DNA of 64,000 nt from DASZIT01 sp963819695 (GTDB lineage: Bacteria; Actinomycetota; Acidimicrobiia; Acidimicrobiales; RAAP-2), in assembly GCA_963819695.1 (NCBI GenBank), contig CAWFXD010000002.1, positions 372,001-436,000 of the forward strand, given 5' to 3'. Below are positions 35,686-44,260 of this stretch, in pieces (position 1 is the stretch's first letter; every line of letters starts with the position of its first letter). The notes beneath the pieces are model-generated. The model ran no database searches. It was not told the DNA's origin and saw nothing but the letters and a program-made list of their open reading frames with translations. The translations under genes and the position numbers were made by a program.

Positions 35686-36425
35686 GCCGGGTCGCGGTCG
35701 TCACCGGCGGAGCTTCAGGAATCGGCCTCGGAGTCGCCCGCCGGTTCGCGGCCGACGGCCATCGAGTCGCCATTCTCGACCTCGACGGAGCCGCGGCCAA
35801 GGCGGCGGCTGACCAACTGCAAGGTGAGGGTGCGACGGTCATGGCTGTCGACGTCGACGTCGCCGACCGGACATCGGTTGACACCGGGTTCGACCGCGTC
35901 CGGTCGGGCCTCGGCCCAGTGGAGATCCTCGTCACCAGTGCCGGGATCGAGGCGTTTACCCCGGTTCTTGACATCACCGCTGACGGGTGGGACCGGATCA
36001 TCGGGGTCAACCTCACCGGCACCTTCACCTGCATCCAGGCCGCCCTTCCCGACATGCTTGGCCCCGGTTGGGGGCGCATCGTCACCATCTCCTCCTCGAG
36101 CGCCCAGTCCGGGGCGCCGAATATGGCCCACTATGCGGCGTCAAAAGGCGGTGTCATCGGGCTGACCAAAGCGCTGGCGGTCGAGCTCGCCCGTCGCGGC
36201 ATCACCGTCAACACCATTCCGCCCAGTCTGGTCGACACCCCGATGGCCCGGAAAGCCGAAGCCGCCGGGGACTTCCCCGGGGTAGACGTCGTCGGGCCGA
36301 TGGTCCCACTCGGACGGGCCGGGACCCCGGAGGACATCGCCGCGGCCTGCTCGTTCCTGTGTTCCGACGAAGGAAGCTACATCACCGGTCAGGTGATCGG
36401 CGTCAACGGCGGGATGTACATCTGA
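35682..36425 (+). CDS. Short-chain dehydrogenase/reductase
   Basis: 247 residues. VVTGGASGIGLGVARRFAADG, DVDVADRTSV, TSAGIEAFTPVLD, active-site HYAASKGGVIGLTKAL (YxxxK), TVNTIPPSLVDTPMA and VNGGMYI ending; a standard FabG-like fold. GTG start overlaps the P450 stop (translational coupling). Expected NAD(P)-dependent oxidation of the P450 product or a hydroxyacyl intermediate. Confidence 0.92.
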   Translation: MSRVAVVTGGASGIGLGVARRFAADGHRVAILDLDGAAAKAAADQLQGEGATVMAVDVDVADRTSVDTGFDRVRSGLGPVEILVTSAGIEAFTPVLDITADGWDRIIGVNLTGTFTCIQAALPDMLGPGWGRIVTISSSSAQSGAPNMAHYAASKGGVIGLTKALAVELARRGITVNTIPPSLVDTPMARKAEAAGDFPGVDVVGPMVPLGRAGTPEDIAAACSFLCSDEGSYITGQVIGVNGGMYI

Positions 36426-36527
36426 GCTGCGGTCGCGCCCGGCGTTAGTGGTTGACTGTCGGGGTTTCGTTGAAACAACGGCTGGTTCCCACGCGTCGGG
36501 GACCGCCAACGAGAAGGGAAGAGATCA

Positions 36528-37295
36528 ATGGAGCTAGAGGGTAAGAAGGCAGTGGTGGTAGGAGGTGCCTCCGGCATGGCCCGGGCGACCGCGGCCTCCC
36601 TGGTGTCGGGAGGGGCGAGCGTGGCCATCCTCGATCGACCCACCTCGAAGGGCGCCGAAGCTGCCGCCGAGCTCGGGCACGGCACGAGCTTTCATCCCTG
36701 TGACGTGACGGATTCCGCCGGAACCGAAGAGGCCTTGGCGGCCGCGATCGAGGCGCTGGGCACGATCCACATCGCGGTCAACACCGCGGGAGGCGGCTTG
36801 AGCAAACGGACGGTGTCCAAGGACGGACCGATGGAGCTGGACTTTTTTACAAGCATCGTCGAGTTGAACTTGATCGCCACCTTCAATCTGAACCGACTTC
36901 AGGCATGGCAGATGAGCAAGAACGATCCCGACTCCGGGGACGAGCGGGGGGTGATCATCAATACCGCGTCGATTGCCGCCTTCGAGGGCCAGATCGGTCA
37001 AGTCGCCTACAGCGCGGCCAAGGGTGGGCTGGTGGGCATGACCCTGACCATGGCCCGTGATCTGGGCTCGCTCGGTATCCGGGTGCTCACCATCGCCCCC
37101 AGCCTCTTTGCGACCGGGCTGACCCAGGGGATACCCGATGACATGGCCAAGGACCTGGTTCGTGATTCGGCCTTCCCCCGACGCCTCGGTCGACCCGAGG
37201 AGTATGCCAAGTTGGCCTTGTCGATCATCGACAATCCCATGCTCAACGGGACGACGTTCCGACTCGATGGGGGCACCCGGTTCTCACCGAAATGA
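36528..37295 (+). CDS. Short-chain dehydrogenase, type II hydroxyacyl-CoA dehydrogenase-like
   Basis: 255 residues. MELEGKKAVVVGGASGMARATAASL, DVTDSAGTEE, NTAGGGLSKRTVSKDGPMELDFF (loop typical of the HSD10-type 3-hydroxy-2-methylacyl-CoA dehydrogenases), SIAAFEGQIGQVAYSAAKGGLVGM (YxxxK), APSLFATGL, FRLDGGTRF. Ribosome site GAAGGGAAGAG before the ATG. Gap of 102 bases to the previous SDR has no gene. Likely beta-oxidation dehydrogenase for the pathway. Confidence 0.9.
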   Translation: MELEGKKAVVVGGASGMARATAASLVSGGASVAILDRPTSKGAEAAAELGHGTSFHPCDVTDSAGTEEALAAAIEALGTIHIAVNTAGGGLSKRTVSKDGPMELDFFTSIVELNLIATFNLNRLQAWQMSKNDPDSGDERGVIINTASIAAFEGQIGQVAYSAAKGGLVGMTLTMARDLGSLGIRVLTIAPSLFATGLTQGIPDDMAKDLVRDSAFPRRLGRPEEYAKLALSIIDNPMLNGTTFRLDGGTRFSPK

Positions 37296-37357
37296 TTGCG
37301 GCCGGCGGCTTTCCAGCGGCTACAACCAATTGAGTAGATTTGGCCATTCTGGTGAGT

Positions 37358-37363
37358 AGGAGG
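37358..37363 (+). promoter_or_regulatory. Strong Shine-Dalgarno AGGAGG with no canonical start at normal distance
   Basis: AGGAGG lies 8 bases before codon ATC (37372), which is followed by the expected hydratase N-terminus IEFETLLYEE. The first accepted start in frame is TTG 37387. Either an ATC start, or a base error in an ATG/GTG codon here. Confidence 0.4.
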
Positions 37364-37371
37364 TTGGTCAG

Positions 37372-38166
37372 ATCGAGTTCGAGACCTTGCTGTACGAGGA
37401 AGCCGATGGCGTGGCCGTCGTCACCCTCAACCGCCCCGACGTCTACAACGCCTTCGACGAAGTCATGCAGAGCGAGCTTCGTGAGTTGTGGCGGTGGCTG
37501 AAGACCAACGATGGGGTTCGATCGATCGTTCTGACCGGGTCCGGTGAGAAGGCGTTCTGCACCGGGATTGACCGGGCTGATGTTCCTACGGAGGAAGGTG
37601 AGTATTACTTCGATGCCCTGACCTACGAGGACCCGAGCCGAAGTATCGGCCCGCGGAGCCAGGGGTTGTGGAAGCCGATCATTGCCGCGGTGAACGGAAT
37701 GGCGTGTGGAGGGGCCTTCTATCTTCTGGGCCAGGTCGATTTCATCGTCGCCGCCGATCACGCCACGTTTTTCGACCCCCATGTGACCTACGGCATGCCG
37801 GCGGTGTTCGAGCCGGCCCTCATGGTCGAGAAGATGCCATTCGGAGAGGTCATGCGGATGACCTTGATGGGGAATCGAGAGCGCATCTCGGCCCAGAAGG
37901 CGGAACAGATAGGCCTGGTCAGCCAAGTAGTTCCGGCTTCGGAGTTGGCCGAGGTCACCCGGGGACTGGCGCTGACCATTGCGTCGTATTCTCCTGCGGC
38001 CGTCCAGGCCTCGTTGCGGACGGTGTGGGCCTCGCGTGAGCTGCTGCCCGGGCAGATGGTTGAACTCGGCAACCTCTTCCTCAACCTCGCCACCACGCCG
38101 GAGTCGCTCCGGAGCAGCCAGGAAGTCTTCGAGAAGCGCAAGCCCGAACCGCCGACGATCCGCTGA
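37372..38166 (+). CDS. Enoyl-CoA hydratase/isomerase family protein
   Basis: About 264 residues if counted from ATC 37372 behind AGGAGG; 259 from TTG 37387. TLNRPDVYNAFDEVMQSEL, oxyanion AFCTGIDRADV, PIIAAVNGMACGGAFYLLGQVD, DPHVTYGMPAVFEP (His in place of the first catalytic Glu, as in 17431), and PAAVQASLRTVW C-terminal helix. Follows the HSD10-like SDR by 76 bases, so probably one transcript doing successive beta-oxidation steps. Not a standard crotonase by active site; isomerase or hydrolase activity is possible. Confidence 0.87.
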   Translation: MEFETLLYEEADGVAVVTLNRPDVYNAFDEVMQSELRELWRWLKTNDGVRSIVLTGSGEKAFCTGIDRADVPTEEGEYYFDALTYEDPSRSIGPRSQGLWKPIIAAVNGMACGGAFYLLGQVDFIVAADHATFFDPHVTYGMPAVFEPALMVEKMPFGEVMRMTLMGNRERISAQKAEQIGLVSQVVPASELAEVTRGLALTIASYSPAAVQASLRTVWASRELLPGQMVELGNLFLNLATTPESLRSSQEVFEKRKPEPPTIR

Positions 38167-38230
38167 TCGCGTGGAGGTGACGGGTGGGGGCGGAGTCACC
38201 ATCATGGTGCGATGACCCGATCGGGCACCG

Positions 38231-38788
38231 GTGGGCCTCCTGCTCACGCCCGGTGCCAGTGCCGGACGGGACCAGTCGGGGCTGGTGGCCATCGACCAGG
38301 CCGTCACCCGGCTCGGCATCGAGGTGGAGCGGGTCGAGTTCCCTGGGCGCGCCGCCGGGAAGCGCCGCCCCGACCCACCCGAGATATGCATCCAGACGGT
38401 GCGCACCGCTACCGCGGAACTGGCTGACCGACTTAAGGTCCCGACCCGCCGGGTGGCCATCGGTGGCCGATCCATGGGCGGCCGGATGTGCTCGATGGCG
38501 GTCGCTCAGGGTCTGGAAGTGGCCGCGCTGGTCCTGGTCAGTTATCCGCTGCACCCGCCCGGACGTCCCGACCGGCTACGGACCGATCACTTCCCCGCCC
38601 TTGACCTGCCCTGTCTCTTTGTTTCCGGTCGGCGCGACCCGTTCGGCGCCCCTGCTGAGTTGGAACAGGAGACGGCCGCGATTCCCGGACCCGTCACCCT
38701 GGTCTTCGTAGAAGGGGACCACTCGCTCCGGAAGCGGGAGCCTGAAGTAGCTGACATCGTCGCCACCTGGTTGGCCGGCTCGAACTGA
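38231..38788 (+). CDS. Small alpha/beta-hydrolase (KANL3/Tex30-like)
   Basis: 185 residues. GTG 38231 gives a core beginning LLLTPGASAGRDQSGL, nucleophile motif IGGRSMGGRM (GxSxG with Ser near 80), acid LFVSGRRDPFG, and His in VEGDHSLRK. A cap-less dienelactone-hydrolase-like fold without signal peptide, so cytoplasmic. Function unknown; family proteins are predicted hydrolases. In line with the hydratase upstream (64 bases) and the VOC protein downstream. Confidence 0.82.
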   Translation: MGLLLTPGASAGRDQSGLVAIDQAVTRLGIEVERVEFPGRAAGKRRPDPPEICIQTVRTATAELADRLKVPTRRVAIGGRSMGGRMCSMAVAQGLEVAALVLVSYPLHPPGRPDRLRTDHFPALDLPCLFVSGRRDPFGAPAELEQETAAIPGPVTLVFVEGDHSLRKREPEVADIVATWLAGSN

Positions 38789-38850
38789 TGGGCCCCGCGG
38801 GCGTGGTGTGCCAACATCGAGGAAATGGATCGTCGAGAAGGAGCCAGACC

Positions 38851-39306
38851 ATGACCCGGATGCGGTTCAACCACATGGAGCTGTCCTTCCCGATTGGGGC
38901 CCTGACCCAAGAGTTCCGCGATGAGGTGGACGCCTTCTACTGCGGCGTACTCGGGTGGGAGGCCCTCGACACCGAGGTGGTCGGTCAGTCCTGCCATCTG
39001 CTCCGACCGGATAGCGGCCAATTCATCCTGCTGGCGGAGGGCAAGGAACCGATGTCGTCACCGGGCTACGACCACCTCGGGCTCCTCATGGACACCCGCG
39101 ACGAGGTCGACTCCGTGCTCGCCGAATGCCGGCGGTTCCAGGAGAAGGATGAGCGCCTTCGCATCAAGGAGTACGAGGATCTCACGGGACCGACGGTTAC
39201 CGTGCACGCCTTCTATCTGAAGCATCTCCTGCCGATCTGGTTCGACGTGCAGTGCATGGAGTGGCCGGTGGGCAAGGAGCCGGATCACCGCTGGCAGTAT
39301 TCCTGA
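38851..39306 (+). CDS. VOC (glyoxalase/extradiol dioxygenase-like) family protein
   Basis: 151 residues. MRFNHMELSFP begins the first beta-alpha-beta-beta-beta unit with His; VDAFYCGVLGWEALD and YDHLGLLMDTRDEVDSVLAE follow the pattern of vicinal oxygen chelate proteins, and the second half has LKHLLPIWFDVQCMEW. Start ATG 38851 after GAGAAGGAG. Metal site is incomplete compared with glyoxalase I, so it could be an isomerase or a ring-cleavage accessory. Convergent with the Nudix gene. Confidence 0.75.
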   Translation: MTRMRFNHMELSFPIGALTQEFRDEVDAFYCGVLGWEALDTEVVGQSCHLLRPDSGQFILLAEGKEPMSSPGYDHLGLLMDTRDEVDSVLAECRRFQEKDERLRIKEYEDLTGPTVTVHAFYLKHLLPIWFDVQCMEWPVGKEPDHRWQYS

Positions 39307-39311
39307 GACCC

Positions 39312-39786
39312 TCAGGTGGCGAAACGGACCGACTCGGAGACGATCGAGGAATTCCTCCTGCGCCTTGACCAGCCGACCTCGCGCCTGCTCCAGCGGCACC
39401 CACTCGGCCCGGTCGATTTCTGGGAAAGATTGCCGCTGACCCGAATTGGGCGGCCACTCCATCTCGAACCGGTTGCTGACAATGTCTCCGATCGGAACAT
39501 CCTCCACTTCAATCGCCCACACCCGAACCCGCTTTCCTCCCGACTGCTGGACTTCGCCCAGATCGAACCGCTCGCCCTCGGGGACCGGTAAGCCGAGTTC
39601 CTCCGAGAACTCGCGTTCTGCCGCCTGCTCGGCCAGCTCATCGAGGTCGTGCTCTCCCTTGACGACCGACCACGCATGGTCGTCCCTGTTCTTCCAGAAT
39701 GGCCCGCCCGGATGGACGATCAGGACCTCAATGCTCTGGTCGGGCAAGACCCTGAACGGGAGTATCCCTGCACTTCGTTTGGGCAC
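39312..39786 (-). CDS. Nudix hydrolase (probable frame break at the end)
   Basis: About 157 residues. SAGILPFRV start, and a full Nudix box GEHDLDELAEQAAEREFSEE-LG (G-x5-E-x7-REFxEELG) near 47-70. Similar to short Nudix proteins of the NTP-pyrophosphohydrolase group. The longer frame runs on across the convergent VOC gene to 39058 with no family likeness, whereas one base shift near 39330 gives VRFAT and a TGA at 39312, five bases after the VOC stop, so I end it there. Confidence 0.8.
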
Positions 39787-39839
39787 CTGACTCCGGCTCC
39801 TTCCTAGGCTCTTCGGTCGCGGTAAGGCATGCTGTGGTG

Positions 39840-40616
39840 ATGAACACGCTTGCCAGCTATGACCTCGAGGGCCACGTCGCCACCATTACCTATAACCGAC
39901 CGGATACCCTCAACGCCATCAACGCGGAGATGCGTCGGGCACTCAACGATGCGTTCTCCCGGTTCCGCGACGATGAAGAGGCGTGGGTCGCCATCGTCAC
40001 CGGCGCCGGCAGGGCATTCTGTGTGGGCGCGGACATCCGTGAAGGCGCGGGGGCTACCGGCGAGTTCCCCGGGACCTTCTGGGAGAAGCCCACCGTCAAC
40101 TCGTTCGAGAGCGGTTGGGAGATATTCAAGCCGGTCATCGCCGCGGTGAACGGCTACTGCCTTGGATACGGGCTCACCCTGGTCACCTGGTGCGACTTCG
40201 TTATCGCCAGCGATCGGGCCGAGTTCGGATTTCCCGAGGTCCGGCTCGGCGTACCCACCATCGTCGGAGCCATCCGGCTACCGCAGCGGATCAACTGGCA
40301 GTACGCCATGGAGATACTCCTGACCGGTGACCGGGTCGACGCGGTACGGGCCAAGGAGATCGGTCTCGCCGGCTGGGTGGTGCCCCACGACGAGCTGATG
40401 AACGAGGCACGATCACTCGCCGATCGGTTGGTTGCCGCCGCCCCCTTGGCCGCGCGGGCCAGCAAGGAGGTGGCGGTGCGGTCTCAAAGTTTGCCTCCGG
40501 TCGAAGCCCTTCGATTCGGGGAGACCATGCGCATCGTGGCGATGGCCACCGAGGACGCCACCGAGGGCTTCCGGGCCACCGCGGAGGGTAGGCCGCCCCG
40601 GTGGCAGGCCAGGTGA
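39840..40616 (+). CDS. Enoyl-CoA hydratase/isomerase family protein
   Basis: 258 residues. YNRPDTLNAINAEMRRAL, oxyanion AFCVGADIREG, PVIAAVNGYCLGYGLTLVTWCD, FGFPEVRLGVPTIVGAIRLP with the first catalytic Glu (PEV) present, and a C-terminal EGFRATAEGRPPRW. GTG-GTG-ATG stand in a row at 39834-39842; ATG 39840 chosen. More like a true hydratase than the two DPHV members at 17431 and 37372. Stands alone, divergent from the Nudix gene. Confidence 0.9.
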   Translation: MNTLASYDLEGHVATITYNRPDTLNAINAEMRRALNDAFSRFRDDEEAWVAIVTGAGRAFCVGADIREGAGATGEFPGTFWEKPTVNSFESGWEIFKPVIAAVNGYCLGYGLTLVTWCDFVIASDRAEFGFPEVRLGVPTIVGAIRLPQRINWQYAMEILLTGDRVDAVRAKEIGLAGWVVPHDELMNEARSLADRLVAAAPLAARASKEVAVRSQSLPPVEALRFGETMRIVAMATEDATEGFRATAEGRPPRWQAR

Positions 40617-40716
40617 CGAGCCAGGGGGAGTCCGGGGCCGGACCAAGCCGTTGACCAGGGTTCCGTCCCCGGTGGCCGGTCGCCCCGGATCGGCGCCGGA
40701 CATTAGGGTCTCCAGC

Positions 40717-41076
40717 GTGGAGATCTTCAAGGAGTTCACGTTCGAGGCCGCTCATCGGCTGCCGAATGTCGCACCCGGCCACAAATGCGCCCGCCTGCAC
40801 GGACACTCCTATCAGGTCTCGGTGTACCTCTCCGGCTCGGTCGACCCCCATGAGGGCTGGGTCCGCGACTTCGGTGACATCAACGGGGCCATGGAGCCGC
40901 TCCTCGAGGTACTCGATCACTACTATCTCAACGACATCGAGGGCCTGGAGAACCCGACCAGCGAGGTGCTGGCTCGCTGGATCTGGGGCCGGCTGACCGG
41001 TACCCTGCCCGAGCTCTCCCAGGTCACTGTGCGCGAGACGTGCACGTCGGGCTGCGTCTACCGGGGAGAGCCGTAG
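40717..41076 (+). CDS. queD: QueD-like 6-carboxy/6-pyruvoyl-tetrahydropterin synthase
   Basis: 119 residues. Zinc and catalytic pattern FEAAHRL, then HKCARLHGHSYQV (catalytic Cys three residues before HGH), FGDINGAM, LDHYYLND and ENPTSEVLARW (Glu), the full QueD signature. Converts dihydroneopterin triphosphate to 6-carboxytetrahydropterin in 7-deazaguanine (preQ0/queuosine) synthesis. GTG 40717 lies 8 bases after TAGGGT (40704-40709), a -10-like hexamer, so a leaderless message is likely. Stop is 5 bases before queC; queE is absent from the window. Confidence 0.9.
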   Translation: MEIFKEFTFEAAHRLPNVAPGHKCARLHGHSYQVSVYLSGSVDPHEGWVRDFGDINGAMEPLLEVLDHYYLNDIEGLENPTSEVLARWIWGRLTGTLPELSQVTVRETCTSGCVYRGEP

Positions 41077-41081
41077 GTACG

Positions 41082-41744
41082 GTGGCCGACGCAACCGCCG
41101 TCGCGGTTATGGCCAGCGGCGGCCTCGACAGTGCGATTCTGGTCGCTCAACTGGCAAGCGAGGGCCGTCAGGTGACGCCCATCTACATGCGGTTTGGCCT
41201 TGCCTGGGAGGAGGTGGAGGTCCGCCACCTCCAGCGGTTCCTCGCCTCCTTGCCGTTCCCGGACATCCGGGACCTTGTCGTGCTCGATCTTCCGGTCGCC
41301 GACATCTACGGGAAGCACTGGAGCGTTACCGGACAAGATGTCCCCGACGACGAATCGCCCGACGAAGCTGTCTACCTGCCCGGACGCAACCTCCTGTTGC
41401 TGGCGAAATCAAGTGTGTGGTGCGCGCTCAACGGGATCTCAACCGTCGCGCTCGGCACTTTGGCCGCCAATCCGTTTCCCGATGCCGATCGCGAATTCTT
41501 CGAGGGTTTCTCGGCACTGGCCGGACGGGCACTCGGCTACCCACTCGAGGTGGTCACTCCGTTCGCCGGTCTTGCCAAGCACGAGGTCCTCGAAGTCGGT
41601 CGGCAATTCCAGCTCGAACTGACGTTTTCCTGCATCGCCCCCCGCTCAGAACGGCATTGCGGATTCTGCAACAAGTGCGCGGAGCGTCAACTTGCCTTCA
41701 AAGTGCTCGGCATCACCGACACCACCGAGTACGCGACGGCATGA
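41082..41744 (+). CDS. QueC-like 7-cyano-7-deazaguanine synthase
   Basis: 220 residues. PP-loop ATP motif MASGGLDSA near 10-18, VYLPGRNLLLLA, ALGTLAANPFPD, and a four-cysteine zinc region CIAPRSERHCGFCNKCAERQ at about 186-205. In canonical QueC an amidating ligase uses carboxy-deazaguanine and ammonia; this protein has GLAWEEVEVRHLQRFL in place of the usual GQ-RH-E segment, so it belongs to a divergent branch. GTG 41082 follows queD directly; the stop overlaps the ATG of the glycosyltransferase at 41741. Whether the product is preQ0 is uncertain. Confidence 0.82.
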   Translation: MADATAVAVMASGGLDSAILVAQLASEGRQVTPIYMRFGLAWEEVEVRHLQRFLASLPFPDIRDLVVLDLPVADIYGKHWSVTGQDVPDDESPDEAVYLPGRNLLLLAKSSVWCALNGISTVALGTLAANPFPDADREFFEGFSALAGRALGYPLEVVTPFAGLAKHEVLEVGRQFQLELTFSCIAPRSERHCGFCNKCAERQLAFKVLGITDTTEYATA

Positions 41745-42655
41745 CTCCTGCCGGTCGACGGTTCATCGCCCCGGTTTCGTTCGGGTTAGGCGATCTGGTC
41801 GTTTCCCTTCCGGTGCTGCAGGCGGCGGTGATCGCCGACCGACGTTCCGGCACCGAGACATGGCTGGTGGCCCGGTCGCAGAGCCAGGCAGCTCTGGCCG
41901 AACGCATCGACGGCCTGGCCGGCACGTTGCCCGAGGGCGACCGGGCGATTCAGCCTCCCGACACCCTCGTCGACCTACGCGACCATCCGCTCCAGCGTGA
42001 CTACTGGTGGGGAACCCCAGAGTTTGCCGCCGCCTACGGCGCCCTGACCATCAACGAGATCATTGCCCGGATCGGAGCCGATCTCGGAGTGGTCGGCGAC
42101 TTCTCTGCACCGGTTCCTCTCGAATCCCGGGACCGGCCTGACGCCGAAGGTCTGGTCCTCTTTGTTGCCGACTCCGATGGAACCGCCAAGCGGTGGGCAC
42201 CCGATCGATGGGTCAAACTCGCGGCCCTGCTCAGACGTCGGGGCCTCGAGGTCGCCGTCGTCACTCGCGACCAAGGCGACAACTCCCTGGTGGGCGGTGG
42301 AATTGCCAGACTGGTAGCTCCGACTCCCGGTGAGGCGGTCGATGTATTGAGTAGCTGTCGCGCCGTTGTCGGTGTGGACACCGGGCTGACCCACATCGCC
42401 GCCCAACAGGGGACACCCACCGTCACCCTTTGCCGGCTGCCCGCCGTGTACTTCCGGAACTGGGACCACACCCGGTTGGTCGCCGGATCTTCTTGCGATC
42501 CGGTGTGCCAGCAGGCGGAAACGGACTACGCCTACCACCAACGGATACAGGTTGGCGTAGACCACCCGGCACCCCGTGCATGTCACGCCGGAGTGGGGTG
42601 CTTGGACTCGATAGGGCCCGATTCGGTGTTGAGCGTGTTGGGTGACTTCTGTTGA
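41741..42655 (+). CDS. Family 9 glycosyltransferase (ADP-heptose:LPS heptosyltransferase-like)
   Basis: 304 residues. N-terminal SFGLGDLVVSLPVLQA (G-x-GD start of GT-B heptosyltransferases), VLFVADSDGTAKRWAPDRWVKLAALL, VDVLSSCRAVVGVDTGLTHIAAQQGTPTVTLC (donor-binding part of GT9), and a Cys-containing tail VAGSSCDPVCQQ. Such enzymes add a nucleotide-activated heptose or related sugar. An LPS-core role does not fit an actinobacterium. Overlaps the queC-like stop (ATGA) and its own stop shares a base with the next ATG, so it is tightly coupled in translation to both. Confidence 0.85.
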   Translation: MTPAGRRFIAPVSFGLGDLVVSLPVLQAAVIADRRSGTETWLVARSQSQAALAERIDGLAGTLPEGDRAIQPPDTLVDLRDHPLQRDYWWGTPEFAAAYGALTINEIIARIGADLGVVGDFSAPVPLESRDRPDAEGLVLFVADSDGTAKRWAPDRWVKLAALLRRRGLEVAVVTRDQGDNSLVGGGIARLVAPTPGEAVDVLSSCRAVVGVDTGLTHIAAQQGTPTVTLCRLPAVYFRNWDHTRLVAGSSCDPVCQQAETDYAYHQRIQVGVDHPAPRACHAGVGCLDSIGPDSVLSVLGDFC

Positions 42656-43731
42656 TGGACTCCTGCCCGGAAAGTCGGGTGGCGAACTCTCAACCGGCGG
42701 GCATCGGTCGGATCGCGTCCTTCGACAGCCGGTGCGCCTGGAACAACCTCGGTCGCAATGTCGTGTTCGCGGATGCCACCCTGCGGCCGGTGGCGATCTT
42801 CGGGGACACCTCGTACCCCGAAGACGACGATACCTCGCAGTTCGATCTCGACATCCACGCCATCATCGAGCTTTCCGACACCGGGCAGATCGCCATCGTG
42901 AATCACCTGGGCTCGGTGCGGATCTTCGAGACTCCATGGGCCCTCCGACCGGGAACCACCGTTGGCCCTCATCTCAAAGAGGAGCGAACACTGGACTTTT
43001 TGGAGGACCTCGAGAGGGTGATCGGGCTCGGAGGTCGGCTGGTGACCTCACGACCACGAAGCCGACGGTTAGGCGGCGTTCTGGTATCCCAACCAATCGA
43101 TTCTGCGCACCGACACCTCGATGCCGTCACCGAACAGGAGTCCTTCGGCTTCGTCACCGCACTGGCGGCCAGCTCGACACCGGACGGCACCGGCTGGGTC
43201 GCCCTCGGCGGAGACGGACGGGTCAGACTGGTCGAGGCGGAGCAGGGACGCCTCGGAGCCGTCCGGTGGGAGGTAGCGGTCGACTTCCTGGCTGCCGCCC
43301 TGGTGGGCGGTGGCTCATCCCTCTGGGCGGCGGGCAGCGCCCTGGGCGGCGCCAGTCTTGACGACTACGCCTGGGAGAGCTTGGGGGGAGGCGGCCTGGC
43401 TCAGATCGACCTGGCCACGGGAAGGCTGGTGGCGTCGGCTCGTTTCGGCGCTGACCTGGCATGGGGAAGTGGCGGTGTCGCCGTGGTCGTGGCGGACGAC
43501 ATTCCCTATGGCCTCGGCCGGCGCGGCGAGTTGCACGCGCTGGCTCCCGGCGAGCCGGTAACCACCCAACTCACCGGCGGGCTGGCTGCCGAGCCACTCG
43601 GCATCGCCCATATGGCGGTGGTGGGTGACCAGCTCGTCATCGGGTTCAACCGCGGCGGTTACCAGCTCCACCCGGTGTCGTTGCCGACCCTCAGCCAGCT
43701 CGTCCGGGACCCTTCGACCCGTAGAGCTTGA
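42655..43731 (+). CDS. Unrecognised repeat-rich protein of the queD-queC-GT9 unit
   Basis: 358 residues, not recognised. Sequence alternates short beta-type stretches with glycine turns (FGFVTALAASS, WVALGGDGRVRLVEAE, LWAAGSALGGASLDD, ELHALAPGEPV, GIAHMAVVGDQLVIGFN), suggesting a beta-propeller-like or PQQ-type repeat fold. N-terminal part has WNNLGRNVVFAD and an Asp/Glu-rich stretch FGDTSYPEDDDTSQFDLD. No signal peptide, so cytoplasmic. Its ATG shares a base with the glycosyltransferase stop, so the two are made together. It overlaps the convergent DUF4254 gene by 41 bases. Confidence 0.75.
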   Translation: MDSCPESRVANSQPAGIGRIASFDSRCAWNNLGRNVVFADATLRPVAIFGDTSYPEDDDTSQFDLDIHAIIELSDTGQIAIVNHLGSVRIFETPWALRPGTTVGPHLKEERTLDFLEDLERVIGLGGRLVTSRPRSRRLGGVLVSQPIDSAHRHLDAVTEQESFGFVTALAASSTPDGTGWVALGGDGRVRLVEAEQGRLGAVRWEVAVDFLAAALVGGGSSLWAAGSALGGASLDDYAWESLGGGGLAQIDLATGRLVASARFGADLAWGSGGVAVVVADDIPYGLGRRGELHALAPGEPVTTQLTGGLAAEPLGIAHMAVVGDQLVIGFNRGGYQLHPVSLPTLSQLVRDPSTRRA

Positions 43732-44260
43732 GGCTCTCGTGGCCCAGGAACCTCCGGGAACCGTTGGTCAAGTCGCGGAGCAACGTGTCGATCGCCTCCT
43801 CGAGGGCGGCGAGCTGGCTGCACAATCGGGGAATCCGCTCGGAGAGGACCCCGGTATCGGGGGTCCCGGAGGCGGCACCGGCTTGGGTCGAGGCCAGTCG
43901 GATCACCAGAATCGATAACCGGTCGATAGCCATCCCCGGGCTCTCCGTGACCATCGGAGCCTCGATGCGGAGTTCGACGGCCTTCGTGATCGCCTGGTCG
44001 ATCGCTTCGATCAGAGCGTGACGGGCGAGGTTCAGCCGATCAATGTCCCGCTTCGCCGCCGCAACCGCCGCGTCGTTCCCGTCGTCCCTGCGGACATCGT
44101 CTTCTCGATCCCACTGCTCGGCGTTGTTGCGGTGCAGAGCCAGAATCGGATCGATGATGTCGCCGAACCTTTCGTCCCGCACCGTCCTGCCCCGGTTTGC
44201 CGGTGGATGGAGGAGCGCGTCGAGGATGGTGGCGGCGGTAGGGAGACCGATGGCGTTCAT
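43691..44260 (-). CDS. DUF4254 family protein
   Basis: 189 residues, all helical. IIDPILALHRNNAEQWDREDDVR, AAAKRDIDRLNLARHALIEAIDQAI, ESPGMAIDRLSILVIRLA, and LAALEEAIDTLLRDLTNGSRRF are the conserved blocks of DUF4254. From memory the family commonly lies next to GT9 glycosyltransferases, which fits the GT9 gene 1 kb away on the other strand. No catalytic residues known. Its ATG overlaps the stop of the oxidoreductase gene (44257), so it is in an operon with FNR and CysH. Confidence 0.82.
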   Translation of the reverse strand: MNAIGLPTAATILDALLHPPANRGRTVRDERFGDIIDPILALHRNNAEQWDREDDVRRDDGNDAAVAAAKRDIDRLNLARHALIEAIDQAITKAVELRIEAPMVTESPGMAIDRLSILVIRLASTQAGAASGTPDTGVLSERIPRLCSQLAALEEAIDTLLRDLTNGSRRFLGHESLKLYGSKGPGRAG

